64,000 bases of DNA. It comes from Struthio camelus. Lineage: Eukaryota; Chordata; Aves; Struthioniformes; Struthionidae. The stretch covers positions 70,424,487-70,488,486 of the forward strand of contig NC_090942.1 in NCBI RefSeq assembly GCF_040807025.1, in the 5' to 3' direction. The notes beneath the pieces were generated by a model. The model saw nothing but the letters and a program-made list of their open reading frames with translations, was not told the origin of the DNA and searched no databases. Of this stretch, positions 1 through 12,507 are shown in pieces. The position numbers and the translations under genes were made by a program. Each line of letters begins with the position of its first letter. Within the stretch, counting starts at the first letter, position 1.

Positions 1-746
1 GTTACATCGTCAACCTCCGCATGCATGAAGGTGAGAGCAGAGGATGCAAGCTGCAGCCTCAGCTGAATCTATCTGGGGATGCGACTTCTCAGACTATGGT
101 CGTTCCTATGGATGAGGCCCCTCTAGTTCAGGTAGTGGAGCTAGTCTCTCCCATGGAAGAGAAAAATGTACTTGGTCATCATGTGGTGACTAACGAGGAC
201 TGCATGGAAGGAGCTCCTCTCCTGGAGACAAGTTTTCCAGTGAGGAATGACATCATCCTCCATGATGACTGTGAAGCTGCTGCAGGAATAGATGACAAGA
301 GTCCTGCAAACCTCTCAGGTGACCTGAGACAACAGCTGAATGGACTCATGTACTCGCTTTATCAGCAGAGTGTCATGCCTTCAGAGCCCTCTTTCTGCCA
401 AGAGGAAGCTAACAAGCAACACCAGTTGGTCTTAGATGACCAATGCAAAGACCAAAGACAATCAGTGCAGTCAGACCAGGGCTACATCTCGAGATGTTCT
501 CCTTTGCCTCCTGATGACCTTGTGGAAGAGGAGGAGGAGGAAGAGGAGGAGGAGGAGGATCCAGAGAAACAGGTGCTCTTTCATGAACTCTCTCCAGAGG
601 TCTTGAACAGTCTAAAGAGTCTCCAGAAGCAGTTGTTTTTTCAGGACATTCAGCAGAGCTGTGACTGGGGGTATCTAGCTGAGGTGACGGACAGGGGCCA
701 GTCCTTGGAGGACTGTGAGGCTCCATCTGGGACATACTCCATTTGA
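1..746 (+). CDS. IL17RA: Interleukin-17 receptor A, C-terminal part of last coding exon (partial)
   Basis: This is the 3' end of a reading frame that enters from the left edge (codons begin at base 3) and stops with TGA at 744-746. IL17RA is the common signalling receptor for IL-17A/F-type cytokines at the plasma membrane. The SEFIR signalling domain would lie upstream of the window; what is seen is the cytoplasmic tail. The ending, with LKSLQKQLFFQDIQQS and a terminal acidic/serine stretch, resembles the human IL17RA C-terminus as I remember it (QLLFRQLQKNSGWD). The position next to TMEM121B, HDHD5 and ADA2 supports the name. An unbroken run of 11 Glu codons (525-557) sits shortly before the conserved end. 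The first ATG at base 21 is an internal Met, not a start, because the frame is open to the edge. Identity rests mainly on the short C-terminal match plus synteny. Confidence 0.85.
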   Translation, partial: YIVNLRMHEGESRGCKLQPQLNLSGDATSQTMVVPMDEAPLVQVVELVSPMEEKNVLGHHVVTNEDCMEGAPLLETSFPVRNDIILHDDCEAAAGIDDKSPANLSGDLRQQLNGLMYSLYQQSVMPSEPSFCQEEANKQHQLVLDDQCKDQRQSVQSDQGYISRCSPLPPDDLVEEEEEEEEEEEDPEKQVLFHELSPEVLNSLKSLQKQLFFQDIQQSCDWGYLAEVTDRGQSLEDCEAPSGTYSI

Positions 747-3158
747 AATACAGGAATGGAAGGTGGTACAATGCATAGTGCTGAAACTGCATTTTAAACA
801 CCATCCTTGTCCTTGTATTACAAACAACTTACTGGTGGGAGCTTCCTGTCTGCTGTCAGGAGGTGGGATTGCCCACCAGATGAGTAATGTCATTGCTTGC
901 AATCCCGGTGTGGAAGGAGGCAACAGGAATATTAGCGACTGCTATAAAAGAACAGGTGGTAATTCTGTTCCCCTGGGACATGTGTTGCATTGGATCTTTA
1001 CTGCCTGAAAAATTACTGTGGTTTGTCCAGCTGTGCCTTCAGAATCCCACCAACCACCCTCAATTTATTGCACTAGACGGAAGTCGAGGCCAGAAATCAG
1101 AGCAGATTAGATAGCATAGCAAACTTTACATTGCCAGTTTGATGCATCTTTTAAATATTTGCTTGTAAATACTGTGTTAAAGATGTGTGCCTTAAACTTC
1201 AGCTAACTTAGGGCTGTCTCTGCCTGGCTGACTTCTCATTTTTGCCACGCATTCTTTGACACATCCACATTTCTGCAGCCATTCCGAAATCAAGTAGAGT
1301 ACCTGAGCAGTAAGTGGGAGAAACCATTAAATTAGGAGGCTACTTTGTCTCCTTAATAACTCTCCTTACCTCTTGTGGCAGTTGGCTTGAAACCCGCAGT
1401 AGGGGGGAAGGGGGGAGGCAGGGAGAAAGAACACTGGGCAGAAAATGGGATATGGGTTTATTGTCCAATTAAAAAAAGAATCTGGGACTGAATACAGAGT
1501 TGCTGAATCAGGAGAATTTGGCATATTCTGCAATGTGTTGCTGTGATGCTGTTTGCTTTTGGACACCTTAGTACCTGGAAGACTTAAAGATGTAGATAGT
1601 GGCACCCGATTAAGGAAATGAAAGACTATTGGGGGAGAGAGGGGGGTAGAATGTAGCTTGAACAGATGCTAACTGTTGTGAAATATTTGCTAATAATGAA
1701 GTGAGGGATTAGTCTTCCAGGAGCAGTGATGGAAACTGTACCAGTTCCAATGTCGTGAAAAAGAGGACTTGAAGCACTAGAAAGAATAGTTCCCCCCCTG
1801 TAAGGGATCACCGTGGTTCCCTGTCGTATCGCCTGGGCAGCAGTCTGGTCAAAGCTGGCATTCATCCTGTTTATTCTCATGGTTTCTGCAGCCTGGCAAG
1901 CTGGGAAACAGTCTGAGATGTAAACACATCCATGCCTTTCTCCTTCGTACTCAGACAAGCTTGTCATCTTCCTGTCCTTGTAAGTTTAATTGTCAGAAAA
2001 AAGTTAAGAGAATTTTATTTTGGCTTTTTTAAATCTGATATTTCAGAAGATAACCTACTCTTCTATTTTTTCAACCAATGGCGTATTATGTTTTTTTTAT
2101 AAATTTGTATGTTTGTAACTTGTTTTTAATTTAAGGAACAAAACACAATATATTAGAATATATTTACTTAAATGCTTTTGTGTCCTCTTCTCAATTTCTG
2201 CCTAACAATTGTGTAAGTATTTTGTACAGAAATCTGGGGCGAAACTGAGATAAAACCAAAGCTGAACCAGTTGACAAATGCCATAACCTTTCTGCAAAGC
2301 GCTGTGCTGCTGGAGGCTGCTGAGGGACATCACGTGTGAGAAATGCACATTTGCTCAAAATTGGTGTTAAAGTTAAATGTGTGTAACTTCTGTGCAAAGC
2401 TAGTTAGTGAGGCAGGACTGTTAAGCGAAGCTTGCTTTCTCTACAGCCTTATGCCTAGAGAAATTTGACAGAGGGACAGTCCCTGCATATATCTGAACTT
2501 AATGCTGGGTGCCATCTTCGTTTCCTGTCTGTACAGGACCAGGTGGACAACAGGAGCTAAGCAAGTGGTAACTGTGATCTCCGTTTCTCCAGTGAGTTAT
2601 CTTAGAGCATCATAATTGTCATCTTGGTGATCCAGTTCATAAAATTCCTTTTATTTTACAGGAATTAACATTTAAATCTGATTTTTCTTTTTTCTTTCCT
2701 GCGAGTCCTTTTCAAGTGGCATGTATTTCTGTAAATGGTTTGAATAGGAAGCTCAGGAGTGTCATCTAGACTTTTTCTGCATTAGTCATTGCCTCTCAAA
2801 TAGTTTCCTTGGTGTTACAATTTTCAAAATAGTTCTAATGAAAGTAAATTCTAAGCTTGAGGAATGTTCGGACACTTTAGCAATCCAACATGAGGAAGGA
2901 CAAGTAACTTTAATGTATCTGTTGGTTTTTGAATATAATACTTAGTAGTTCAACAAGATTTGAAGAAAAAAAGCAAAATCCACCACAAGTTTCTAATTTT
3001 ATTTTAACAATCTTGCTTTTTAAAAAATACAAGTTCTGATTAATGCCACAGGGATGCCAATGGTCCATTGGCCACAGGCCTTCTCTCTCATTTCAGTTTC
3101 TCCTCCTGGGAGTTGTCATCCTTTTGTCAGACCAGCAAACAGTTCCTTAGGAGGGAGC

Positions 3159-3164
3159 AATAAA
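3159..3164 (+). terminator. Poly(A) signal AATAAA (candidate proximal, IL17RA)
   Basis: A canonical hexamer on the IL17RA strand, 2.4 kb after the stop codon. It is the first AATAAA I found downstream of the stop. Usage is inferred. Confidence 0.45.
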
Positions 3165-4022
3165 ATGTGAAATAGCTGAGTTCTGATACAAGGCTAATAA
3201 CAGGACTCTAAGGGGCATATGTGTTAATATGGCACAATTTGGTTTAGCAAGGTATTACTGGCCTGGGCCAGTAATTTAATATTGGGCAGAATATATGGTG
3301 AGTTTGCAAGGTGCATTGGGTATGAGATGGTGTTGGCCCTGTAAGGGTACCAATATGTTTTCTGCGGGCAGATCTGTTACAGGGCAGAAAGGTGTAAAAG
3401 GACGTGAGTTCAGTTATCAAAGAGAAGGGAATTCAAAACATGGAGCAGGCTTATAAACAAGAAATTAGAGCTCTACACGTCTCTCTAGTAAGTAATTTAA
3501 GTGGTGGCAGAGCTGCCCTTCTGCTGCAAGGGGGCTTCTGCGCAGTCAACTGCTGAGAGAGCTTTAAACTCTCCAAGTAGCGTATTTACTAACAACCTAG
3601 TACCAAAAACCATGGCACTGTGAGGAATCAGTCCATGAACTTTTCTGTGAGGGGAATTTTATATAGCAGAAACACTAGTTTGAAAAGTCACCTCTCCAGG
3701 GCAATTTTCAGATCAAAGGACAAATATGAACTGCACTATTAATGCAGTCACGGGCTTGAGTATGCCATGACCAGATGAATTTCCAATATGCCCTTTTCGT
3801 GTTAATGGCTTCAGTGGAAAAAGGCACTCGCTGTTGAAACAGCAGCTGTGTTGTGTTATTCAGTACCATTTCATAAGACTTGTTAATAATTCTGCTGTAA
3901 TTCTTCTAGTGTCTCAACTGTGCTTATGCTTCAGTGCATTAGAGATGTCACTATACTCCCCTTGACACTATCATGAATTTGACCATAGGAGCAGCAAAAC
4001 TTTATTGGGAGTGTAATGGTTG

Positions 4023-4028
4023 AATAAA
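4023..4028 (+). terminator. Poly(A) signal AATAAA (candidate distal, IL17RA)
   Basis: A second canonical hexamer on the IL17RA strand. It lies about 0.6 kb before the nearest minus-strand hexamer that could end the convergent TMEM121B transcript, so the two transcripts could terminate without overlap. Confidence 0.45.
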
Positions 4029-4639
4029 GAAATACTTGCCAAAAAGAAGGTAAATGAGGATTTAAAAAAAAAAAAAAAACCTGTTAAACCCAAGAGTAGC
4101 CCATGCTTTAGTTAAGGTACCACCTTGTTCTTTCTTGAATAATACCAGAGTTCTTTGAGTTTCAGGGGTGTTTTTGTTTTGTTTTATGCTGAAGAAGGTG
4201 TAAGGGAGCAAATCTCTGTACGAGCACCACCTACCTGCCCTTTCATCCCCTTTGGCCAGGAAATGAGCATCCCCTAGACACATCTCACATCACATAGGAA
4301 AAGTTCACAGTACTTAGTTTTACAATCACAGTCACTCACAGCACCAAGATTGTCTAGACAAAAGAAAAGTTACTGAAGAGAAGGCCACTGGCCAAAATTC
4401 ACACAATGGCCCGGGAAGGGGCTCAGATTAAAAATAAAGCACTGGTGGGAAAGTTCAGCCTGGTCTTTGCTGGCTCTCCCTTTGGCTCGGGGAGAGCAGC
4501 AGGTCACCCCTCCTCGCTGCAGCTCTGAACGCATCAGCACTGTGGCCCCATCGCTTGTAGCCTGTCTGCTGCTCGGCCGCCCGAGGGCAGGGGAAGGAGA
4601 GCCCCATGGCACCACAGTTCTGCCTGTGGGAGTTGGAAG

Positions 4640-6273
4640 TTATCAGACTGTAAACATTTTATTGTAGCAGTATGTTGGAGCAGGCAGTGGATCCTGCTCT
4701 GCGATAGGAGAGGTGGGGCCGGAGGCCCTGGCCCACTGCTCCTGCGGCAGAAGGGAATGTGTGAATGTGCAGGGGCAGGAAAGGCCTGGGCTGTGCCTGT
4801 GGGCCTGCTCTCCTGCCTCAGGAAAGTAGGTGGTTGCATTTTATTTCCCCTTCCCACTGGGACAGCTTGAGAAATGGCACTGGACAGGAAACTGTGACAC
4901 ATTTTCAGTGAATGCAGTCCTGCCCAGATAACAAAATATAAGCCTGGGAGGCAAAGTCCTCCTCCTGTGCCTGGCCTTTGTGTTCCTGCTTTCATTTGAC
5001 TGCTTTCAGGAACAGCTAGGGACAGGGACAGGCAAAGGAGCAGGCCTTAACCCACAGCAAACATTCATGGATCATAAAACCAAAGATAATTGCATTTCTA
5101 CAAGAGGCTACTTTACAACTAACTTTTTCCCCACCTATGCTTAACCACATGCATGTGGAGGACAGGATGCTGGCGTGTGGGCTTTCCCCGAGGTGCCTGA
5201 GCGGTAGCCTGGGCCTCTGCCACGCAGGGCTCCAGTAGCACTTTGCTTTCTGTGCGGAGAAGTGAGGGGCAGAGGGCCCACCGTGAGCAGCACCCAGATC
5301 CTGTGCCCTGCTGTTTGGAAGGGGAACGGTTCGGTTTGCTGGCATAGCCCCTTCGGGCTCTACCAAGCACATGGGGAGAGGGGCTGGAGGAAATCGGTCC
5401 AGCCTGTGTGAAGGGAGCCCTATGCGCTGCTTAAAAGAAAACCAACACTGATCCAATAAAACATGCATATTCACAGAGAAATGAGAGCCCCAGCAAGTGG
5501 GTGCTGCTATCTGAAGTAAGCAGTAGGCTGCTGTAAACCCTGTTCTCACCAGAAATCAATGTCTCGGTGGTGGTGAAATGGGGTCTAAGGCCCCGGATTC
5601 ATGTGTTTCTTTATCGTGTGAAGTCAATGTAAGATGCAAAAGGTTGAATCACAGAGGTAGACGTTTTCAGCAAGGAGTAAGTGACTTCTATGCTCGCAAT
5701 GACCAGGAGGCCAGCTGACTTCCAGAAGTTCCCAGCTGGTCTTCAAAGACCCTCTTCGGCTCTGCTTGTTGGAAAATGGAGGTGGCAGCTTTGCAAGCCC
5801 TAGTGAAACCAAAATGTGTTTCCTTCTGTCCTGTGCACACCCCAAAAGCAGGTCTCTGCTGTTCAGACCCTTTTCACATCTCATCGTGAGGTTGAAGAAA
5901 GGGAAAAATCCACTGGTCCCCGTTGATTGGGGGTGGGGGAAGGGAACAGAAAAGTAAGCCTCCGCGGTGGCAATGCAACACGATGGCCTGGCAGGCAGCG
6001 GAGGAGGAAGAGTTGGATCTTTCCAACGGTGCAAAGGGGACAAAAGCGCCAGAAAAGAACTCGCTGTCGAGGGCTGGCACGTTTTGCGGGAGGACGAGCT
6101 CTGCTGAAGTGGGGGGGGGGGATTGTGCCCAGCTCCCGTGCTCGATTTGGCCGGGGGGTCGATCCGGCGGCGGGGCCGCCCCCCTCCCCGTTTGGCCGCG
6201 GCGGGAGGGGAAGGCGGGGGTGGGGGGGGGGAACCTGAGCCGAAACGCGGGGAGCCTGTGCCGGGGCGGGGGC
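4640..6273 (-). other. TMEM121B: TMEM121B 3' untranslated region (extent inferred)
   Basis: Sequence between the TMEM121B stop and the minus-strand poly(A) signals. It contains no reading frame I recognise. The first 250 bases next to the stop are still GC-rich with G-runs, then composition falls to normal. The boundary is inferred from the hexamers only. Confidence 0.45.
4658..4845 (-). terminator. Candidate poly(A) signals for TMEM121B (two AATAAA on minus strand)
   Basis: Read on the minus strand there are AATAAA hexamers at 4845-4840 and 4663-4658. They are the canonical signals found downstream of the TMEM121B stop at 6274 and would give a 3'UTR of about 1.4-1.6 kb. Which one is used cannot be told here. 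Confidence 0.45.
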
Positions 6274-7956
<1,683 letters not shown>

Positions 7957-7975
7957 TCACGCCCCGCGCCGCCGC

Positions 7976-8000
7976 ACCGGCACCGGCACCGGCACCGGCA
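7976..8000. repeat. Short CACCGG hexanucleotide run in TMEM121B upstream region
   Basis: Consecutive CACCGG units (about four) lie roughly 105 bases upstream of the TMEM121B start codon, followed by GGC and GAG trinucleotide runs. The run is probably prone to length variation and may form part of the 5'UTR. Confidence 0.55.
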
Positions 8001-8349
8001 GAGGCACCGGCGCGGAGCCCCCGAGCGGCGGCGGCGGCGGCGGCGGCGGCGGGAGGCCGCGGGCGGCGGAAGCCGCAGCCGGTGCCGGAGCAGGCGCCTC
8101 CGCCGGCGGTGGGTGGGCTGGGGCTGGGGCCGGGGGAGCAGAGAGAGGCTGTGCAGCCGGGAGGAGGAGGAGGAGGAGGAGGAGGAGGGGGAGGAAGGCT
8201 CCCTCCCCCCGAGGCTGCGGTGGGGCGGGTGGCGCCCTGGGAGCCGTATGCGGGGGAGCACAGCCCCGGCTGGTGCCTCCCCCTCCCCCAAATCCCCCCA
8301 TGAATAGAGCCAGCTGGGCAGGGTGAGTGGATCCTGCACTTGGTGGGGG

Positions 8350-11300
8350 GGGAAGGGGGTGCCCCCAGCACCGGCTCTGGGGGAGCGTGCACCCAAAGAG
8401 TCGCAGCCCAGACCCCAGGCTGCATCCGCCTGCGAGGCTCAGGGCAGGCATAGCCAGAGGGTCCCATGCTCATTTGCTGCAAAGCCAAAAAAGCATCAAG
8501 GGCCTTCCATGTCATCCGCGCCAAAAATTACAGCATCGTACCAAAGCCCCCACATGTACCAAGTGCCCCCCCATATATAAACATATACAGGCTTCTGCAC
8601 TGGTGACTCCAGAAAATCAGAAGTGCTTTAATGGCACCTGTTTCCCCAGATCTCTCCAGGCTAACCAAGATGAGGACAAAGGCCTGGCGCTGGACCTATG
8701 GTGACGTGCTAGCTTGGGGACCCCCATCCATGGTGCTGGACATCCAGCTGCCCATACTTTCAATTTGGTGTAAGTAAAGTAAGTGGTATTTACCCCATAG
8801 ATTTCCTGAGTTCAGCCAAGCCAGGTGCCAAGCGCTCTGCCCAGCTCGCCTTTATGGGGCAGTTACTTTAAATTGATGCAAATAGCACTAAGGTTCCTTC
8901 CTCTGCAGAAATCACCGCTCTGGGCCTTTATTGGCCCACCAGTAATGTCTGGGAAATGGGCTCAGCTGGCTGGAGCCCTCTCAGCACCAGCGCTGGTGAC
9001 TGAGCATGCCATGTCTCAAAGCGGTTTGGTGCTCAGCATCTGCAGCACCGCCATTCCTAAGCGTGCCTGTCAGTGATAAGCCCAACGTTGCCTGTCCACC
9101 AAGTGAAGCCTACTACGTAAGCTGTGCCCAAAAAAAGTCTGTATAAACTACACCTGCTCATAAATAGCCAAAATAATGAGACTTTTGTGGGTGTATGCTA
9201 ATCAACACGTGGGGCTGAGCAAGGCCCAGCTGTCAAATACTGGGAAAGGACAGCCACAAAGGCAGTGACAACAACCTAACACACAAGCATTGGGGCAGCC
9301 TTCCTGGGGAGGCCTGTGTCAGTAAACACCCGTGGACGCTCCTGACAACAAGCAGAAATTAGTCTGGGGTACCGGGAGGCTTCATGCTGAAACCTGAAAC
9401 AAAGAAATAACTGAGAAGGGGAAGGGAGGAGCTTAGGAGTGGGCTGGCGTGTGAAGATTTCTTTAGGCGCCTAGCAATGATCAAGTGAAAAAGCAGGGAA
9501 AGAAGAAGAGTCACAGCAAAAGTATTGGTCTGTTCATGGAGATCAGAGCAGTGGCACCGATAAATCTGTTCTCTGAAAACGCAGCCAAAACAGCACAAAA
9601 GGGCAGGATAATAGGAGGCCATGCAGACTTCAGTCTAGTTACTCGGGCACCACACCACAGTGCTGACGTGGTGCAACTCCTAAACCATGCTAGCAGCCCA
9701 CAGTCATTGCCACAGTCTCCCATGCTGGTTGTCATCTTGCTTTAAAGCCTGTGCTGCTACATCTCTGCTGCTATTGCCTGCCTGGTTGGGTTAAAGCTGG
9801 GGCTGGGGGAGGGGGCACCTATTTTCTGCTACACTCACGCTGTGTTTCAATGCTTAGAAACACTTGCCAAGGTTCAATGTTGCACCAGCTCTATTTGTAT
9901 TCGTTGCATTCCTCCAACCTCCCCTTGCTGTGATATGTAGCGTTAGATGGGACTGATTATGGGTACACTGTCTTACTGTTTAAGAAGGCTTTTTCTCTAG
10001 TTCCACATTCCAATTAGAAAATAAAAATACTTCAATTTAAGGGTAGTCACTATAACATGTCGAAAGAAACACAGCGCGAAATGGGCATGACATCTACAAA
10101 GATGCTCGCGGAGGAACCAGGATGCTGAAGAAGGCACCACTAGCCCTGTAACGGTGACAAGTGTGACCGGCGCTCACAAGTTTAGAATCAAGTGAGTTCA
10201 AAGAAGTCTGTCGTCACTCACTTGCCAGCATGTGCCTGCCTGGAGCTGAGGCTCTCTCCTGGCAGGCTCCAGAGAGCTCCATGCAGTGATGCCCTCTATT
10301 TGGTCCAGGAGGCTTGGTGGGCCCCTGCCAAGGCATGTGGCTCCAGCATCGCCTCTGCTGTGCTGCCAGAGGCCTGCTGCCCTTTTCCCCTGGCAGCTCC
10401 TGGCTCTCTGCATCCCATACCATCACCTCAGCAGTGTTTCCACCTTGCTACTTTCGTAGTGACACAGGCCACACTCTTCCCTCCGCATTGCTAAGGTGTA
10501 GTGCTGGCCCACAGCCACCCTGCATGTGAAAACCGCTAGCTACTAAGTGACAGAAGCAATATAGTACCATTTTCCACTGAGCTGGCTATGCCTAAGGTAA
10601 TTCAAGATGCAAATAGACAGTGAGCAGTGAACCACCTCTCCTTTCCTTTCCAAATACACTATGAGGAGTTTGCTTTGCTCTTGAGGCCTTTCAAGGTGCG
10701 TGAACTTCTTCAGAGATGAAAGCCCTGCACCTGGGCTCTGATGCTGAAGGCTGGTGTTCAGCCTGCAAGGCTTTCTCTCTTTGGTACAAAATACAGATTT
10801 GCCTGCCAAAGAAGAAAACTATGTCCAAAGAATTTCTTTGATTATAATTTTCCTACAACTAGACAAATATGTTGCTTAGGGCTCTGCCAGATATTTATGG
10901 TTATATGAGCAGGATGAGTCTCGAGACTATGGCCAAAGACGATGTCCGTTGTCCACATTGCTGGTTCAGGTTCAAGCACAGCTTAGCACCCCTTTTCTTC
11001 GGCTGAGGTTGGGAGTTTGTCTGATGCCCCCACAATTCAGTCAGCTCAGGATGGCTGTGGGTCAGTCCAAGCAGCAACAAGGGGCTGCGAATAACACAGG
11101 TTGTGCCTCAGTCATTTGATTTCTCCATAAAGGTTAGGTTAGATGGCAGCATAAATGTGTGATCTAGGGTAGAGGGTAAAACCACATTCTTGTGTACTGG
11201 AGCCCAATCTTCATCTAGAGGCAGTCCTTCTCGGGGTAAGCCGACATTTGTGTCACTGCCATTATTGATGTGACAGAGACCAGTCAGTCCCAAGGATTGG

Positions 11301-12474
11301 CTAAATCAATCTTGCTTCTAACTCAGTTAGCTGTTCCACTTCAAAACTGCAAGAAAAGTTTTTGGGTTCTACGACAGGAGCCAGAGTGAAAACCAAGCGT
11401 CCATCTAGGCCCCTCAGGGCAACAGTCTTCATACAAAGAGGGCTGCTCCCAGCGCTATGAGGGCTGCAGGCAGTGCTTGCTTTACCTTACTGGCTCTCCT
11501 GCTCCAGGTTTGCTGGGCAATGGACTTCCCCATGCGTGGGTGCCACAGGCTGGACACGCTCATTTAGCTGCCCTGGAAGTCTGCTCCCGTCTCCTCTGCT
11601 TTTGGGCTAGAGGCTCATTTCACAGACATTTGGCTGTGTTTCTGGGTGGACCAGCTTCTGTCCCACCTGCTGGAGCAATTGGACCATGTCCCTGGGGCTT
11701 TGGGAGGGATGAGCTGTCTCATCGCTGACCCTGCAGCTAGCCTGCCCTGCTGGGGAAACAGGCTCTAACATGCTGGCCAGGTGAAGCAGCTAATGCAGCC
11801 GGGGGACAGGGGGGAGCGCAGTAAGTGAGGCACCTGATGGGGGAAGTGGGTGCTAAGAGGATCTGCCTGGGTTAGCACCTTGTTGTCCCTGGGAATGTGG
11901 CCCTGCTGGGCTGGGGATGTGCAAGCAAGGCAGGAGCAGCTGCAATAGGAATACCTCTCCAGGGACTGGGAGTGCTGCTGAGGGAGCCTCTGTGTCAGAG
12001 GTAACTGGGGAGGGGACTCTATGGCCTTTGGGCAAGAGGAGCTATGCATAGGGGTGAGCGCTGGGATGGAGAGCAGGAGTCAAAGGCTTCCTCAGACTGA
12101 GCACGGACTGTTGGAGCTAACGCTGCTCTGGGCCTGCTGAGGGGCACGGGGGGAAACAAAACCCAAACAACCAGGTGACAGTGAGAAAAGAGCCTGTTTA
12201 TATGGAAGGAAGCAGAAACTGTGCCTGTACTTTAAAATGGGGGTGGGAGAGAAATGTCTTCTGCTTGAGAAAGCACTCAAGAGCTTTTTGTAGCATGTTG
12301 TAGGCTGAGATATGACAAGCTGATGTCTCCCATGTGATCCAGTTATTTAATGCAATATGCAATCCTTGGAAGTGCCAGTGCTTAATTATTACCACTAAAA
12401 CGTTAAAAGGCTAAACTACAGATAGCTTCTACTCTTCAGCAGCTCCAAAGCTGTTTTTCTGGCCTTTTTATATA

Positions 12475-12507
<33 letters not shown>

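Larger units (their letters stand above)
747..4045 (+). other. IL17RA: IL17RA 3' untranslated region (extent inferred)
   Basis: After the IL17RA stop the sequence turns AT-rich, has no long reading frame and carries scattered ATTTA motifs, as expected of a long cytokine-receptor 3'UTR. Two canonical AATAAA hexamers on the + strand could end it, at 3159-3164 and 4023-4028. A genomic A-run of 16 (4064-4079) follows the second one closely and could cause internal oligo-dT priming in cDNA data. The true end is not visible from sequence alone. Confidence 0.6.

Noticed and set aside
4064-4079. A-run as the tail of a retrocopy
   Set aside because: No coding-like sequence or flanking duplication precedes it. 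It simply follows an IL17RA poly(A) signal region.
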